From CAVORD01 sp963698535 (GTDB lineage: Bacteria; Bacteroidota; Bacteroidia; Bacteroidales; VadinHA17): 64,000 nucleotides of DNA. Shown one piece after another: positions 10,476 to 20,109 of this stretch. The translations under genes and the position numbers were made by a program. The number at the start of each line of letters is the position of its first letter. The first letter of the stretch is position 1. The notes beneath the pieces are model-generated. The model was given only the letters and a program-made list of their open reading frames with translations. It was not told the DNA's origin and searched no databases. The stretch lies in contig CAVORD010000001.1 of assembly GCA_963698535.1 (NCBI GenBank), forward strand, positions 1,364,001-1,428,000, in the 5' to 3' direction.

Positions 10476-13042
10476 ATGATCACCCTCAAGGTAAATAGTG
10501 CCAGTCTGAAATATGAAGGTGACGATAAGGAATCATTGCTTCACTTTCTGAGGGTTGACCATAACCTTACGGCACTGAAGGATGGCTGCTCCGGAGAGGG
10601 TGTATGCGGTGCATGTTCTGTTGAGGTAAACGGAAAAATTATGCTTGCCTGCAGGGTGAAGATGGCCGATCTTAATGGTGCAGAGGTAATTACACCGGAA
10701 GGACTGCCAACTCCATTCAGAAAGGTTATGAGTGAGTCCTTTGCATCACGACGGAGCCGTACAGTGTGGTTTTTGTTCTCCCGGGAATGATAATGAGAGC
10801 CAAAGGATTGTACACCTCAAATCCGGGAGCATCGAGAGGAGAGATAACAAAGGCCATAAAGCCTAACCTGTGCAGATGTACCGGTTATGTTAAGATAGTT
10901 GATGCCATTGAGCAGGGATTAACGGTTCTAAGGGATGGGAAAGATACTTCAAAGGAACCTGATCATGGAATAGGCGGATCTATGCCTAAATATCAGTCTG
11001 TTGAGACTGCATTGGGTGACAGACCGTTTGTTGATGATATGAGATTAGAGGGTATGTGCTATGGTGCACTGCGCTTCAGCGACCACCCCAGAGCCAGGGT
11101 TTTGTCCATAGATGTCTCACCGGCCATAGAATCAGATGGAGTGATAAGCATTGTTACCGCCGCCGATATTCCGGGAGAAAGATTTCAGGGACTCATCTTC
11201 AAAGACTGGCCGGTAATGATCGGCGTTGGGGAGGTCACCCGCTATATCGGGGATGTAATTGCCGGCGTTATTGCAAAGAGTGAGAATGAAGCCAGGAAGG
11301 CTGCCGAAAAGATAATTATCAATTATGAGGTCCTGGAGCCGGTGACCGATATGAAGATGGCTCTGGAACCTGATTCTCCGCAGGTACATCCCGACAGGTC
11401 TAATGTTCTGGAGGTTTGTTCTATAAGTCATGGTCACTGTGAAGATGCTTTTTCAAACGCCGCCTATTTGTCCGAAGGCAATTTTAAGACACAAAGGATA
11501 GAACATGCCTTCATGGAGACGGAATGCGCATTGTCGCATCCCGAAGATGATCAAATTACCATCTACAGTCAGGGCCAGGGTGTCTATGTCGACAGACGGC
11601 AGATAGCCTCTCTCCTGGCCCTTTCCGAGGAAAAGATAAGGATCATTCAGGTTCAGAACGGTGGTGGCTTTGGCGGCAAAGAGGATCTGACGGTCCAATC
11701 GCATTCTGCCCTTATGGCATTGCATTCCGGGAGACCCGTAAAACTCCATCTTACCAGACAGGAGTCGATACGGATGCATCCTAAAAGACATCCTGTACTT
11801 ATGGAAATGAAGCTGGCCTGTGACAAAAACGGCCGTTTCACGGCTATCAGGTTAAGGGCAGTTGGCGATACAGGAGCTTATGCCTCCGTTGGCACTAAGG
11901 TGATGGAGCGGGTGGTAGGTCATGCCACCGGAGGTTATGAGGTACCCGCCGTTGATATTGAAGCAATAACCGTTTATACTAATAATATCCCTTCCGGGGC
12001 AATGAGGGGATTTGGGGTACCTCAGGTGGTATTTGCACTCGAGAGCTGCATCGATGATCTTTGCCACCAAGGTGGGTTCGACAGATGGCAGATAAGGTAT
12101 GATAATGCACTGAAGGAGGGATCAAAAACAGCAACAGGACAAAGCCTTTACGGGGTGGGACTAAGAAAAACACTTGAGGCCGTTAAACCACAATTTGATA
12201 AAGCACGCTTCTCAGGACTTGCCTGTGGCCTCAAAAACACCGGGGTAGGTAATGGAATGGTTGATGACAGTGAGGTAAAGATCACCATTGTATCAGACAG
12301 AAAAGTTATCATTGAACATGGATGGACCGAGATGGGACAGGGTGTTCATACGATCGCTATGCAGACCCTTTTCCAGGAAACAGGCATCGATCCTTCCATA
12401 GTGGAGGTAAAGGTGGATACTGTGGCTCAGCTACCAACGGGAATGACAACCTCATCAAGGGCGTCGGCACTTGTCGGAAATGCGATCATCGATGCCGGGA
12501 GGAGGATAAAAAAGGACCTCGACAGCTCATCGCTGAAAAATCTCACCGGCCGGGTTTATAAGGGTAAATTCATCTGCGACTGGACCTGTAAGCCTGGCTA
12601 TTCAGAAAAAGATCCGGTAATTCACTTCGCTTACGGCTATGCGACCCAGCTGGTGATACTGGACGACCAGAGAACGATATCAAAAATTGTTGCAGCACAC
12701 GATGCCGGTAAGATCCTCAACAGAATGATGTTCGAAGGACAGATAGAGGGCGCCGTTCATATGGGAATGGGTTATGCTCTTACTGAAGATCTCCCGATGC
12801 ATGACGGATTCCCCGACAGTTTCAAATTCAGGGACCTGGGAATAATCCGTTCAACAGGTATGCCCGAAGTAGAGGTTATAGGCATTGAAGAAAAAGACCC
12901 TATAGGACCATACGGTGCCAAAGGTATCGGTGAGATAGGATTGGTTCCCACGGCTGCAGCTATAGCTAATGCAATGACCCAATTTGACGGCAAAAGAAGG
13001 TATTCTCTGCCGTTGATGAGAAAAGAAAGTAATCAAGATTAG
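10476..13042 (+). CDS. xdhD: Selenium-dependent xanthine dehydrogenase, fused [2Fe-2S] + molybdopterin protein, frameshifted
   Basis: This is a single-chain molybdenum hydroxylase without a FAD domain, the arrangement of the selenium-dependent xanthine dehydrogenase family (E. coli XdhD-like), about 855 residues. The N-terminal ferredoxin has CSGEGVCGACSVE (near 10590). The second cluster domain is rebuilt across two close shifts at about 10745-10790 (VQCGFCSPG, then MIMRAKGLY) and continues to NLCRCTGYVK. The Mo domains show GGGFGGKE (near 11660), MRGFGVPQVVF (near 12002), HGWTEMGQGVHT (near 12318) and GAKGIGEIGL near 12915 with the catalytic Glu. It starts 18 bp after the threonine-synthase-like gene and ends 4 bp before ssnA, so it is clearly in one operon. 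Electrons could pass to YgfK, which is an inference. Confidence 0.88.
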
Positions 13043-13046
13043 TATT

Positions 13047-14362
13047 ATGACGCTGCTCCTGAAAAATACCCGATTCATAGATTATCAATCGCTCGAGATA
13101 ACGGAAGGTGACATTATTGTAAGTGAGGATATTAAAATGCCTCTGCTATTCAATCCAACCCCGGAAGAGATCAAGGCTCAGAATAGTCTGGATATTCTGG
13201 AGTGCAATGGTATGTATGTTACGAAGTCGTTCGGCATTGGTCACCATCATGTATACTCTGCCCTGGCAACCGGTATGCCTGCTCCTCCTGTTACTCCGGT
13301 TAACTTCCACGAGATACTTAAATATGTATGGTGGAGACTTGACCGGTCGCTGACCATGGAAATGATTGAAACCAGCGCTCTGGTAACAGCGATGGCATGC
13401 GCGCAAAACGGGTCAACCTTTGTTATTGATCATCACGCCTCCCCCTTTGCCATTGAGGGTTCGCTGGAGACTATAGCAAAAGCATTCGAAAAGGTTGGGG
13501 TCTCCTCTCTCCTCTGTTATGAGATAACCGATCGCGACGGGGCGGAAAGAGCAAACATGGGTATAGAAGAGACGAAATCATTCTTAAATAGCCGGCCTGG
13601 CCTGGTTGGCCTTCACGCTTCATTTACCGTTGGCAACGAAACACTTGGCAGGGCCGTTGAAATAATGAATAGCACCGGTTCCGGTATTCATATTCATGTT
13701 GCAGAAGACCTGTACGATCAGGAACACTCACTCAAGAACTACAATAAAAGAGTAATTACACGCCTGAGGGATTTGGGTGCTCTGGAATCACAGGCAACTA
13801 TTCTGGCACATTGTCTTCACCTGGACAATAAGGAGAAAGAGATAATAAGCAACTCCCCCGTCTGGATAGTTCAAAACACAGAGAGTAATCTCAACAATAA
13901 TGTAGGTTTCTTTAAAAGCAAAGGCCTCGGCGACAGAATAATGCTTGGCACCGACGGCATGCATTCCGATATGCTGCGTAGTGCAAAGGCCTCTTTCTTT
14001 GTCGGGACAGGTGCATGATGACATAAATTATACCGGAGCGTATAACAGATTCAGAAATGTACACACGGTATATTGCTGAAAACAGATTCCCGGGCGACGG
14101 ACCAAATAATCTTGTTGTTCTCGATTACGATCCTCCTACCCCTGTGTCGAAGGAGAATTTCGTCGGACATTTCCTGTTTGGACTTAACAGTTCCAATGTT
14201 TGCCATGTTATATCTGATGGGCGATTGATAGTTAAAGACAGAAAGGTAACAACTGTCGATTCCGAGGCTATAAAGGAGCAAGCCAGGGAACAGGCTGACG
14301 CTCTCTGGAAGAGAATGCAATCATCTGAGAAATCTGAGAAATCTGATAAGTCCTCAATTTAA
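13047..14362 (+). CDS. ssnA: SsnA, selenium-metabolism amidohydrolase, frameshifted near the 3' end
   Basis: SsnA is a metal-dependent amidohydrolase/deaminase of the guanine-deaminase branch, found with selenium-dependent hydroxylases and implicated in purine-derived ring or amino-group hydrolysis. The metal site is seen as IGHHHVYSAL (near 13237), HIHVAEDLYDQ (near 13690), AHCLHL and LGTDGMHSDML (near 13942). The first reading stops at 14018, but two one-base shifts (about 13995 and 14065) restore QVHDDINYTGAYNRF and then ENRFPGDGPNNLVVLDYDPP. The full length is about 438 residues, as expected. The last residues, SSEKSEKSDKSSI, are low complexity and come from a 9-bp DNA repeat. The start is 4 bp after the xdhD stop. 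Confidence 0.88.
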
Positions 14363-14444
14363 TGGTAGAGTACCTTACAATCATTCTACCCACCCCTACC
14401 CCTCCCAAGAGGGGATTTATGTATTCAATCTGATAATCTGATAA
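14323..14444. repeat. ATCTGAKAA 9-bp repeats spanning the ssnA 3' end and spacer
   Basis: ATCTGAGAA occurs twice in tandem (14323-14340), followed by ATCTGATAA (14341-14349). After an 80-bp gap the unit returns as ATCTGATA (14428-14435) and ATCTGATAA (14436-14444). The first block encodes the polar tail of SsnA. Between the blocks lies a C-rich tract ending in a short hairpin, CCCCTC-CCAA-GAGGGG (14399-14414). Confidence 0.65.
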
Positions 14445-14487
14445 ATCTAAGCCTTTCCTTATCTTTGCGACTCTAAAAAAAGATAAG

Positions 14488-15114
14488 ATGGAGATTGATT
14501 TTTTACAATGGATCGGGTATCTGGCATCAGCAGTAGTTGCCATTTCACTATCGATGAGTTCTATCCTTAAGTTCAGATGGCTGAATCTTTTCGGTGCCGC
14601 CACTTTTTCCACCTATGGCTTTCTGATAGGTGCTATGCCTGTAGGATTCCTCAATGGTTTTATAGTGTTTGTGGATATTTACTTTCTGATCGGCATATAT
14701 TCCAAAAAGGACCTTTTTGAAACACTGGAGATAAGACCTGACAATAAATATCTCATACGATTTCTTGAATTCCACGATAAGGAGATACAGAAGTTCTTTC
14801 CGGGGTTTACATATAAACCGGAAATGAACAGCGTTAGCTTCTTTGTACTGAGAAACATGTCGGTAGCTGGCCTTTTTCTCGCTCATCACGACGATGAAAA
14901 GAATCTAAGGGTGGGACTCGATTATGTAATACCCGAATACCGGGACTTTAAGAATGGGAAATTTGTTTACCAGAAACTTGGAAAACGACTTTCGCAGTCA
15001 GGTTACAGGAACGCTATTGCACGGGGACTGAGCCCTAAACATATCAGATATCTTAAAAGGCTTGGTTTTGAAGAGGGTAAAGACGGTTGGTTCACAAAAA
15101 CTCTTACCGCATAG
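14488..15114 (+). CDS. YgjV-like membrane protein with GNAT-like C-terminal domain
   Basis: This is a 208-residue protein of unknown role. Residues about 5-85 form three hydrophobic segments (GYLASAVVAISLSMSSIL; TYGFLIGAMPVGFLNG; IVFVDIYFLIGIY), resembling the small YgjV/PnuC-like inner-membrane family. The remaining 120 residues are soluble and end in YLKRLGFEEGKDGWF, which resembles the closing strand-helix of GNAT acyltransferases, but a clear acetyl-CoA loop is not visible. It sits between ssnA and hyuA in the same direction, with a 125-bp spacer before it and its own neighbour's promoter after it. It could be a passenger or a membrane partner of the purine pathway. No function should be assigned. 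Confidence 0.6.
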   Translation: MEIDFLQWIGYLASAVVAISLSMSSILKFRWLNLFGAATFSTYGFLIGAMPVGFLNGFIVFVDIYFLIGIYSKKDLFETLEIRPDNKYLIRFLEFHDKEIQKFFPGFTYKPEMNSVSFFVLRNMSVAGLFLAHHDDEKNLRVGLDYVIPEYRDFKNGKFVYQKLGKRLSQSGYRNAIARGLSPKHIRYLKRLGFEEGKDGWFTKTLTA

Positions 15115-15122
15115 ACCTGTAA

Positions 15123-15154
15123 TATATTTGCTTTTCATTTGCTATATTGCAAAT
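15123..15154 (+). promoter_or_regulatory. Candidate hyuA promoter with ATTTGC dyad
   Basis: TATATTTG (15123-15130) matches the TAnnTTTG -7 consensus. Seven bases later a perfect dyad ATTTGC-TATATT-GCAAAT (15137-15154) lies in the expected transcription start region, 18 bp before the hyuA ATG and just upstream of a GGAG ribosome site. The dyad could be an operator. No -33 element is evident. Confidence 0.45.
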
Positions 15155-15171
15155 AGAAAGGAGAAACCCTG

Positions 15172-16539
15172 ATGTCGCTATTGATCCATAATGGAATTGT
15201 CATAACAGAAGAGGGTTCTTCCATTTCTGACATTAGAATAAAGAAAGGCAAGATAATTGCCATCTCCTCACATCTAAAACCAGCTGACAGTGAACGTGTT
15301 ATCGATGCATCAGGGAAATTGGTCTTCCCCGGCGGGATAGACCCTCATGTTCATATGCAGCTGAAAGTGGCGGGCACCCATTCATCTGATAACTTCAGAT
15401 CGGGAAGCATCGCAGCCCTTATCGGAGGGACAACAACCTTAATTGATTTTGTTACGCCTGAAAAGGGTGAGTCACTGGTTGAGGCTCTTAAAGAAAGGGA
15501 TATTGAAGCAAGGTGTGCATTCACCGATTATGCGTTCCATGTGTCCCCCATAGAATGGAGAGAAGAACTTGAAGCGGAGATAATAGAGTGCAGACGACGT
15601 GGTGTCTATTCATTCAAGTTATATATGGCCTACAAGCAAAGTGTTGGCCTGGACGATGATGACCTTGGCAGGGTGCTGGGGATTATTGGCCGAAACGGCG
15701 GTATGGCAGCGGTTCACTGCGAAACAGGTGATGAGATAGATACTCTCCGGGATAAATTGTTCGATCAGGGATTGACCGGGCCCGACGCTCACCCACAATC
15801 GAGACCTCCTTATACCGAGTGGAAGGCTGTTGAAAAGGTTATTGAGATGGCATCGGGAATAGACTGTCCTCTCTATCTGGTCCATATATCTGCAAAGGAA
15901 TCGGTAGATTTAATAAAGGAAGCCATACTGGCCGGGAATAAGGTAAATGCCGAGACATGCCCTCAATATCTTATACTTGATGATTCGTTGTATCATGGCG
16001 ATTTCAATAAGAGTTCAGCATATGTCATGAGTCCTCCGTTACGTAAGAAGGCCGATAACGAATCATTGTGGCAGGCAGTAGGATCAGGTGTTATAAAAAC
16101 TATCGGCACTGATCATTGCCCTTTTAGTTCTCAACAAAAAGAGATGGGGAGTGATGATTTCAGGAAAATACCGGGCGGCGCCGGAGGAGTAGAACACAGG
16201 ATGGCTTTGATGTTTACTCATGGCGTACTTGACAGAGCAATCGATATCCGAAGGTTCGTGGATCTTACATCGACCAATGCTGCCAAAATATTCGGTCTTT
16301 ATCCACGCAAAGGGGTAATTGCCGTTGGCTCAGATGCAGATCTTGTGATATGGAACCCCCGGACCGAAGGTACCATCTCATCAGAAACAGATCACCAGGC
16401 TTCTGATATCAATATTTATGATGGTTTACCGATAATGGGTACTCCTCAATATGTTATAAAGTCGGGCGTTGTTGTTGTGAAAAACGGGAAGCTAAGCCGC
16501 GAGCTGTGTCCCGGACAATACCTGCCTTCCAATAAATAG
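15172..16539 (+). CDS. hyuA: Dihydropyrimidinase / hydantoinase
   Basis: This 455-residue cyclic amidohydrolase opens five- or six-membered cyclic ureides. In selenium/purine islands HyuA is thought to cleave a ring intermediate. Motifs in order are the metal site GGIDPHVHMQL (near 15333); the lysine that is normally carboxylated, SFKLYMAYK (near 15610); AAVHCETGDE; YLVHISAKE (near 15877); and the third metal ligand region GTDHCPFSSQ (near 16107). The length matches the family (450-470) and there is no frameshift. The ATG at 15172 follows a clear GGAG site. It has a promoter-like box and dyad upstream, so it may be transcribed separately from ssnA. It is convergent with ygeW, with stops 22 bp apart. 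Confidence 0.92.
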   Translation: MSLLIHNGIVITEEGSSISDIRIKKGKIIAISSHLKPADSERVIDASGKLVFPGGIDPHVHMQLKVAGTHSSDNFRSGSIAALIGGTTTLIDFVTPEKGESLVEALKERDIEARCAFTDYAFHVSPIEWREELEAEIIECRRRGVYSFKLYMAYKQSVGLDDDDLGRVLGIIGRNGGMAAVHCETGDEIDTLRDKLFDQGLTGPDAHPQSRPPYTEWKAVEKVIEMASGIDCPLYLVHISAKESVDLIKEAILAGNKVNAETCPQYLILDDSLYHGDFNKSSAYVMSPPLRKKADNESLWQAVGSGVIKTIGTDHCPFSSQQKEMGSDDFRKIPGGAGGVEHRMALMFTHGVLDRAIDIRRFVDLTSTNAAKIFGLYPRKGVIAVGSDADLVIWNPRTEGTISSETDHQASDINIYDGLPIMGTPQYVIKSGVVVVKNGKLSRELCPGQYLPSNK

Positions 16540-16560
16540 CAGCAAACCATATTTATTGGA

Positions 16561-17784
16561 CTAAAGTCCGATCTCCTGCCCAACCTTCGCCGTTGGTCCT
16601 ACCCTTTTGCGGTTTCGATCGAGGATAGAGGAAAGGGTTTCGCCAGGATTCTCAAAGCGGCTGGTAAACATCATTGCAGCAATGATATAGGGTTTAAACC
16701 CGGCCTCCAGATAAGTCTTGATCCTGTATTTCTCAAAGACACCAGCCTCAACTTCTCCCTGCTTACAGGAGACCCCTGAGATATCAGCAGGCAGGCAGTG
16801 CATATAGAGGGCATCGGACTTTTTCGTGACCTTCATCCTGGCAGCGTCATACTCCCACTCTTTATATTTCGCATTGTTGGAGAGACAGCTCTTCTCCAGT
16901 TCTTTTAGCCCATCCTTATCATTGCCTAGCAGTAGTTTTGTCCGCTCCTGCATAATGTGAAACGGTGCCCAGCTTTTAGGATAAACAATATCGGCATCCT
17001 TCATGGCATCGGTCATTGAATGATTTATATTGAATGATCCACCGCTCTTTTTACTGTTCTCCATGGCTATATCCACTATTTCCGGTATCAGTCCGTAACC
17101 TTCAGGATAAGCAAGCTCAATGTTCATCCCAAACCGCGACATAAGTGCAATAACTCCTTGTGGTACGCTAAGAGGCTTGCCATAGCTAGGGGAATAAGCC
17201 CAGCTCATCACGATCTTCTTACCCCTCAACTTATCGATCGATCCAAACTCATTCTTAAGATGGAGAAGGTCGGCAAGCGATTGGGTAGGATGATCCATAT
17301 CGCATTGAAGGTTCACAATATTGGGCCGCACAGGAAGAACACCCTTCCCGAATCCTTCATCCAGAGCAGAAGCTACCTCACGCATATACTTGTTACCCTC
17401 TCCAAGGAATATATCGTCGCGTATACCTATGAAATCTGACATAAAGGAGATCATATTGGCTGTCTCTCTTACTGTCTCCCCATGAGCTATCTGCGACTTC
17501 TCCTCATCAAGATCGGCAACGGCCAGTCCCAGCATGTTACTTGCTGAGGCAAAGGAGAATCTTGTTCTGGTGGAGTTATCCCTGAAGTTTGAGATCGCCA
17601 GCCCTGAGTCGAAGACACGCGGTGAGATATTGTTCCTTCTCAACTCCTTGAGTATCTCTGCAACTTCCATTAAGATAAGAAGATCCTTGTCTGCCTTCTC
17701 CCATGTAAGTAAAAAGTCCTTGCCATACAAACCGTTTGACATAGCCTTAAGGCCGGCAATTCTTTCTGATATATTCATATTCAA
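16561..17784 (-). CDS. ygeW: YgeW, knotted carbamoyltransferase
   Basis: This 407-residue member of the aspartate/ornithine carbamoyltransferase family belongs to the YgeW subgroup seen with selenium-dependent hydroxylases. In the reverse direction such an enzyme would phosphorolyse a ureido compound to carbamoyl phosphate, conserving energy. The carbamoyl-phosphate site is NSTRTRFSF (residue about 70), the HPTQ loop is in DMDHPTQSLADLLHL, and the late motif is MHCLPADISG. The reading is intact. It shares the minus strand with ygeY, whose stop lies 21 bp upstream of this start (MNMNISERI, with an alternative Met two codons in). No carbamate kinase is present in the window to use the carbamoyl phosphate. 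Confidence 0.92.
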   Translation of the reverse strand: MNMNISERIAGLKAMSNGLYGKDFLLTWEKADKDLLILMEVAEILKELRRNNISPRVFDSGLAISNFRDNSTRTRFSFASASNMLGLAVADLDEEKSQIAHGETVRETANMISFMSDFIGIRDDIFLGEGNKYMREVASALDEGFGKGVLPVRPNIVNLQCDMDHPTQSLADLLHLKNEFGSIDKLRGKKIVMSWAYSPSYGKPLSVPQGVIALMSRFGMNIELAYPEGYGLIPEIVDIAMENSKKSGGSFNINHSMTDAMKDADIVYPKSWAPFHIMQERTKLLLGNDKDGLKELEKSCLSNNAKYKEWEYDAARMKVTKKSDALYMHCLPADISGVSCKQGEVEAGVFEKYRIKTYLEAGFKPYIIAAMMFTSRFENPGETLSSILDRNRKRVGPTAKVGQEIGL

Positions 17785-17805
17785 TGAGTTATATTCTTTA
17801 AAGGA

Positions 17806-18996
17806 TCAAATTATATAAGCGAAGGCTGCATAGAAAGCAGTTGCAACAGTAAGGTGCTCAACAGGCACCTTCTCATCAGGAGCGTGGGCCAGAACCTCAT
17901 TACCCGGACCAAAACCAATTGTGGGTATCTTATATACTCCATTGGTCATAATACAATTGGTAGAGAATGTCCACTTACCTATTCCCGGCTTCTTCCCAAA
18001 AAGCATCTCGAATGCCTCCGATCCTTTCATTACCAGCTCATCATCCTCCTTCATTTTCCAGGTAGGATAGTACTTTTCCATACCGTATTCAAGTCCGGTA
18101 TAGGCTTTTTCAAGGAAATTAAGGATCTCTATCTTAGCATTCATCCCCTTAATGATCTCTTCGATCTCGGCCACTGCCGATTCTTTTGTCTCTCCCCATG
18201 TCAATCTTCTGTCGACATGGATCCTGGCATAATCAGACACGGCGCAAAGAGAAGGACTGGTACTTTTAATTTCAGTAATAGTGATGCTTCCCTTTCCAAA
18301 GAACGGATCATCCTTAAGCCGGTGGTTGAGCTTCTCTATCTCCAGGGCTACCCCGGAAGCCATATAAATAGCATTCTTGCCTCTTTCAGGTGCTGATCCA
18401 TGCGATGAAATTCCATAAAAATGTACCTGCATCTCCATACGACCCCTATGGCCAATATAGAGATTGAGATCGGTAGGTTCGGTACTGATGAAGTAATCAG
18501 GCTTAAGGCCCTCCTCTTCTATCAGGTATTTCCAGCAGAGACCATCACAATCCTCTTCTATAACACTGCCCACAAAGTATATTGTCAGATCCCTGTCAAA
18601 CCCCAGCTCTTTTAGTATCCTGCCGCTGGTAACAAATGATGCTACTCCGCCCTTTTGATCGACACTTCCTCTGCCGTGGACAAATCCATCCTTTATCAAT
18701 CCGCCCAGGGGCTCGAAGCTCCAGTTATCGGGGTTACCGATATCAACAGTATCCATATGTCCGTCGATGGCAAGAATACGCGGTCCATTTCCTATTCGTC
18801 CGATAACGTTTCCCAGCCCGTCGATCTTTATCTCGTCGAAGCCAGCCTCTTCCATCTGACGTTTAAGTTCGAGCTGCACCTCTCCCTCTGTTCCTGACAT
18901 TGATTTGATCCTTATTAGTTTGCCTAAGTTCTCGGCAGTATAGTCGCGGTACTTCTCAGACAATTCCTTAATTCTTTCGATCTGACCTTTAATCAT
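17806..18996 (-). CDS. ygeY: YgeY, M20-family selenium-metabolism hydrolase
   Basis: This is a 396-residue zinc amidohydrolase/peptidase of the M20 family, YgeY subgroup. Metal-ligand motifs are DGHMDTVDIGN, GRGSVDQKGG, EEDCDG (catalytic Glu) and STEPTDL. A dimerisation domain follows (GSAPERGKNAIYMA) and then a second catalytic segment ending ATAFYAAFAYII. The reading is complete and the length is typical. In the purine pathway it is expected to remove an acyl or ureido group from a linear intermediate; this comes from the known gene family association, not from residues here. It is transcribed first in a ygeY-ygeW pair from the 153-bp spacer shared divergently with xdhC. Confidence 0.92.
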   Translation of the reverse strand: MIKGQIERIKELSEKYRDYTAENLGKLIRIKSMSGTEGEVQLELKRQMEEAGFDEIKIDGLGNVIGRIGNGPRILAIDGHMDTVDIGNPDNWSFEPLGGLIKDGFVHGRGSVDQKGGVASFVTSGRILKELGFDRDLTIYFVGSVIEEDCDGLCWKYLIEEEGLKPDYFISTEPTDLNLYIGHRGRMEMQVHFYGISSHGSAPERGKNAIYMASGVALEIEKLNHRLKDDPFFGKGSITITEIKSTSPSLCAVSDYARIHVDRRLTWGETKESAVAEIEEIIKGMNAKIEILNFLEKAYTGLEYGMEKYYPTWKMKEDDELVMKGSEAFEMLFGKKPGIGKWTFSTNCIMTNGVYKIPTIGFGPGNEVLAHAPDEKVPVEHLTVATAFYAAFAYII

Positions 18997-19149
18997 TTAT
19001 TTAATATTTGATTCAAACAGCATTTATTTCAGAGACTTAAAATTATTATTTTATGTCATTCAAGATGCGGATTTAATAAAGAAATAACAAACCATTTTTT
19101 GGTCCGTTTTGGATATCTTTATGATAGATTAATTCAAAAAAGGGTCCGA

Positions 19150-20097
19150 ATGCAGATATGGGAATTCATTTCATCAAAATTATCTACCGGGAATAAGCTG
19201 GTCATTATCATAGTTGTTGAAAGCCTTGGCAGCAGTCCGGGCAAAAGGGGATTTAAGATGGCTGTATCATCTGATGGTGAGATGATAGGATCGGTTGGCG
19301 GAGGCATCATGGAGTTCAACATGGTGGAAAAGGCCAGGAAGATGATGGAAACGGGAACCGGAGATCCGCTTACCCTAAGACAGGTTCATGATCCTTCGGC
19401 TGCTGAAAACAGGTCGGGTCTCATTTGTGCAGGAGAACAGACACATCTCTTTATGCTACTGGACAAGGCCCATACTGACATCGTAACGCGGATAGTCAAC
19501 GACCTCTCAGAAAATATTCCTGGTGAGGTGATATTTACAAAAGAGGGGATCACCTACAACCCTTTCAAAGAGGGTAAGGGGGCTCATTCTTCCACCTCAA
19601 CTGAAAATATACTCTGGAGAGAGGAGACGGGTTATCCTGAAACTCTGATCATTTTCGGTGGCGGCCATGTAAGCATTCCCCTAAGTCAGGTGGGAAAAAT
19701 GCTTGGCTTCAGGGTCGAACTTTTTGATAACAGGAATGACCTGTCAACCATGGCCACCAATAACTATCCCGACATTAAAAGGGTAATTGATTATGAGAAT
19801 GCAGATCAGGTTGTAAGTATCCCATCAAGGAGTTTTGCGGTGATTATGACATTCACACATAAGACCGATGAAATAGTATTGTCGAAATTACTTCCTCTCG
19901 ACCTGAGATACCTTGGAATGATTGGAAGCCGGAATAAGGTTAAAACAATATTTAACAATTTAAAAGAGCAGGGATTCTCAGAATCCCTGCTCCAACGAGT
20001 AAAATCTCCTGTCGGACTTCCCATTGGCAGCAATACCCCGGAAGAGATCGCAATTAGCATTGCTGCGGAGATTATCCAAATCAGGAATGGAGGATAA
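19150..20097 (+). CDS. xdhC: XdhC family Moco-maturation factor
   Basis: This is an about 315-residue XdhC/CoxI-type protein. These proteins bind molybdenum cofactor, promote its sulfuration (or selenation in selenium enzymes) and hand it to xanthine-dehydrogenase-type apoenzymes. The XdhC domain has ESLGSSPGKRG and GSVGGGIMEF. The Rossmann domain has IIFGGGHVSIPL (near 19654), then YLGMIGSRNKV and LPIGSNTPEEIA. ATG 19150 (MQIWEFIS) is chosen because the upstream TTG-started extension is unlike the family. The gene ends 13 bp from a convergent lipoprotein gene. It is divergent from ygeY and closes the island. Confidence 0.9.
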   Translation: MQIWEFISSKLSTGNKLVIIIVVESLGSSPGKRGFKMAVSSDGEMIGSVGGGIMEFNMVEKARKMMETGTGDPLTLRQVHDPSAAENRSGLICAGEQTHLFMLLDKAHTDIVTRIVNDLSENIPGEVIFTKEGITYNPFKEGKGAHSSTSTENILWREETGYPETLIIFGGGHVSIPLSQVGKMLGFRVELFDNRNDLSTMATNNYPDIKRVIDYENADQVVSIPSRSFAVIMTFTHKTDEIVLSKLLPLDLRYLGMIGSRNKVKTIFNNLKEQGFSESLLQRVKSPVGLPIGSNTPEEIAISIAAEIIQIRNGG

Positions 20098-20109
20098 ACC
20101 CCTCCTGTC

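Noticed and set aside
13047..14362. In-frame TGA codons in ssnA and other broken genes read as selenocysteine
   Set aside because: Family sequence resumes only after a change of frame, not after read-through of TGA, and no SECIS-like hairpin follows.
16561..17784. Ornithine or aspartate carbamoyltransferase for arginine or pyrimidine synthesis
   Set aside because: The length, insertions and neighbours (ygeY, hyuA, ssnA) fit the YgeW subgroup; no arginine or pyrimidine genes are adjacent.
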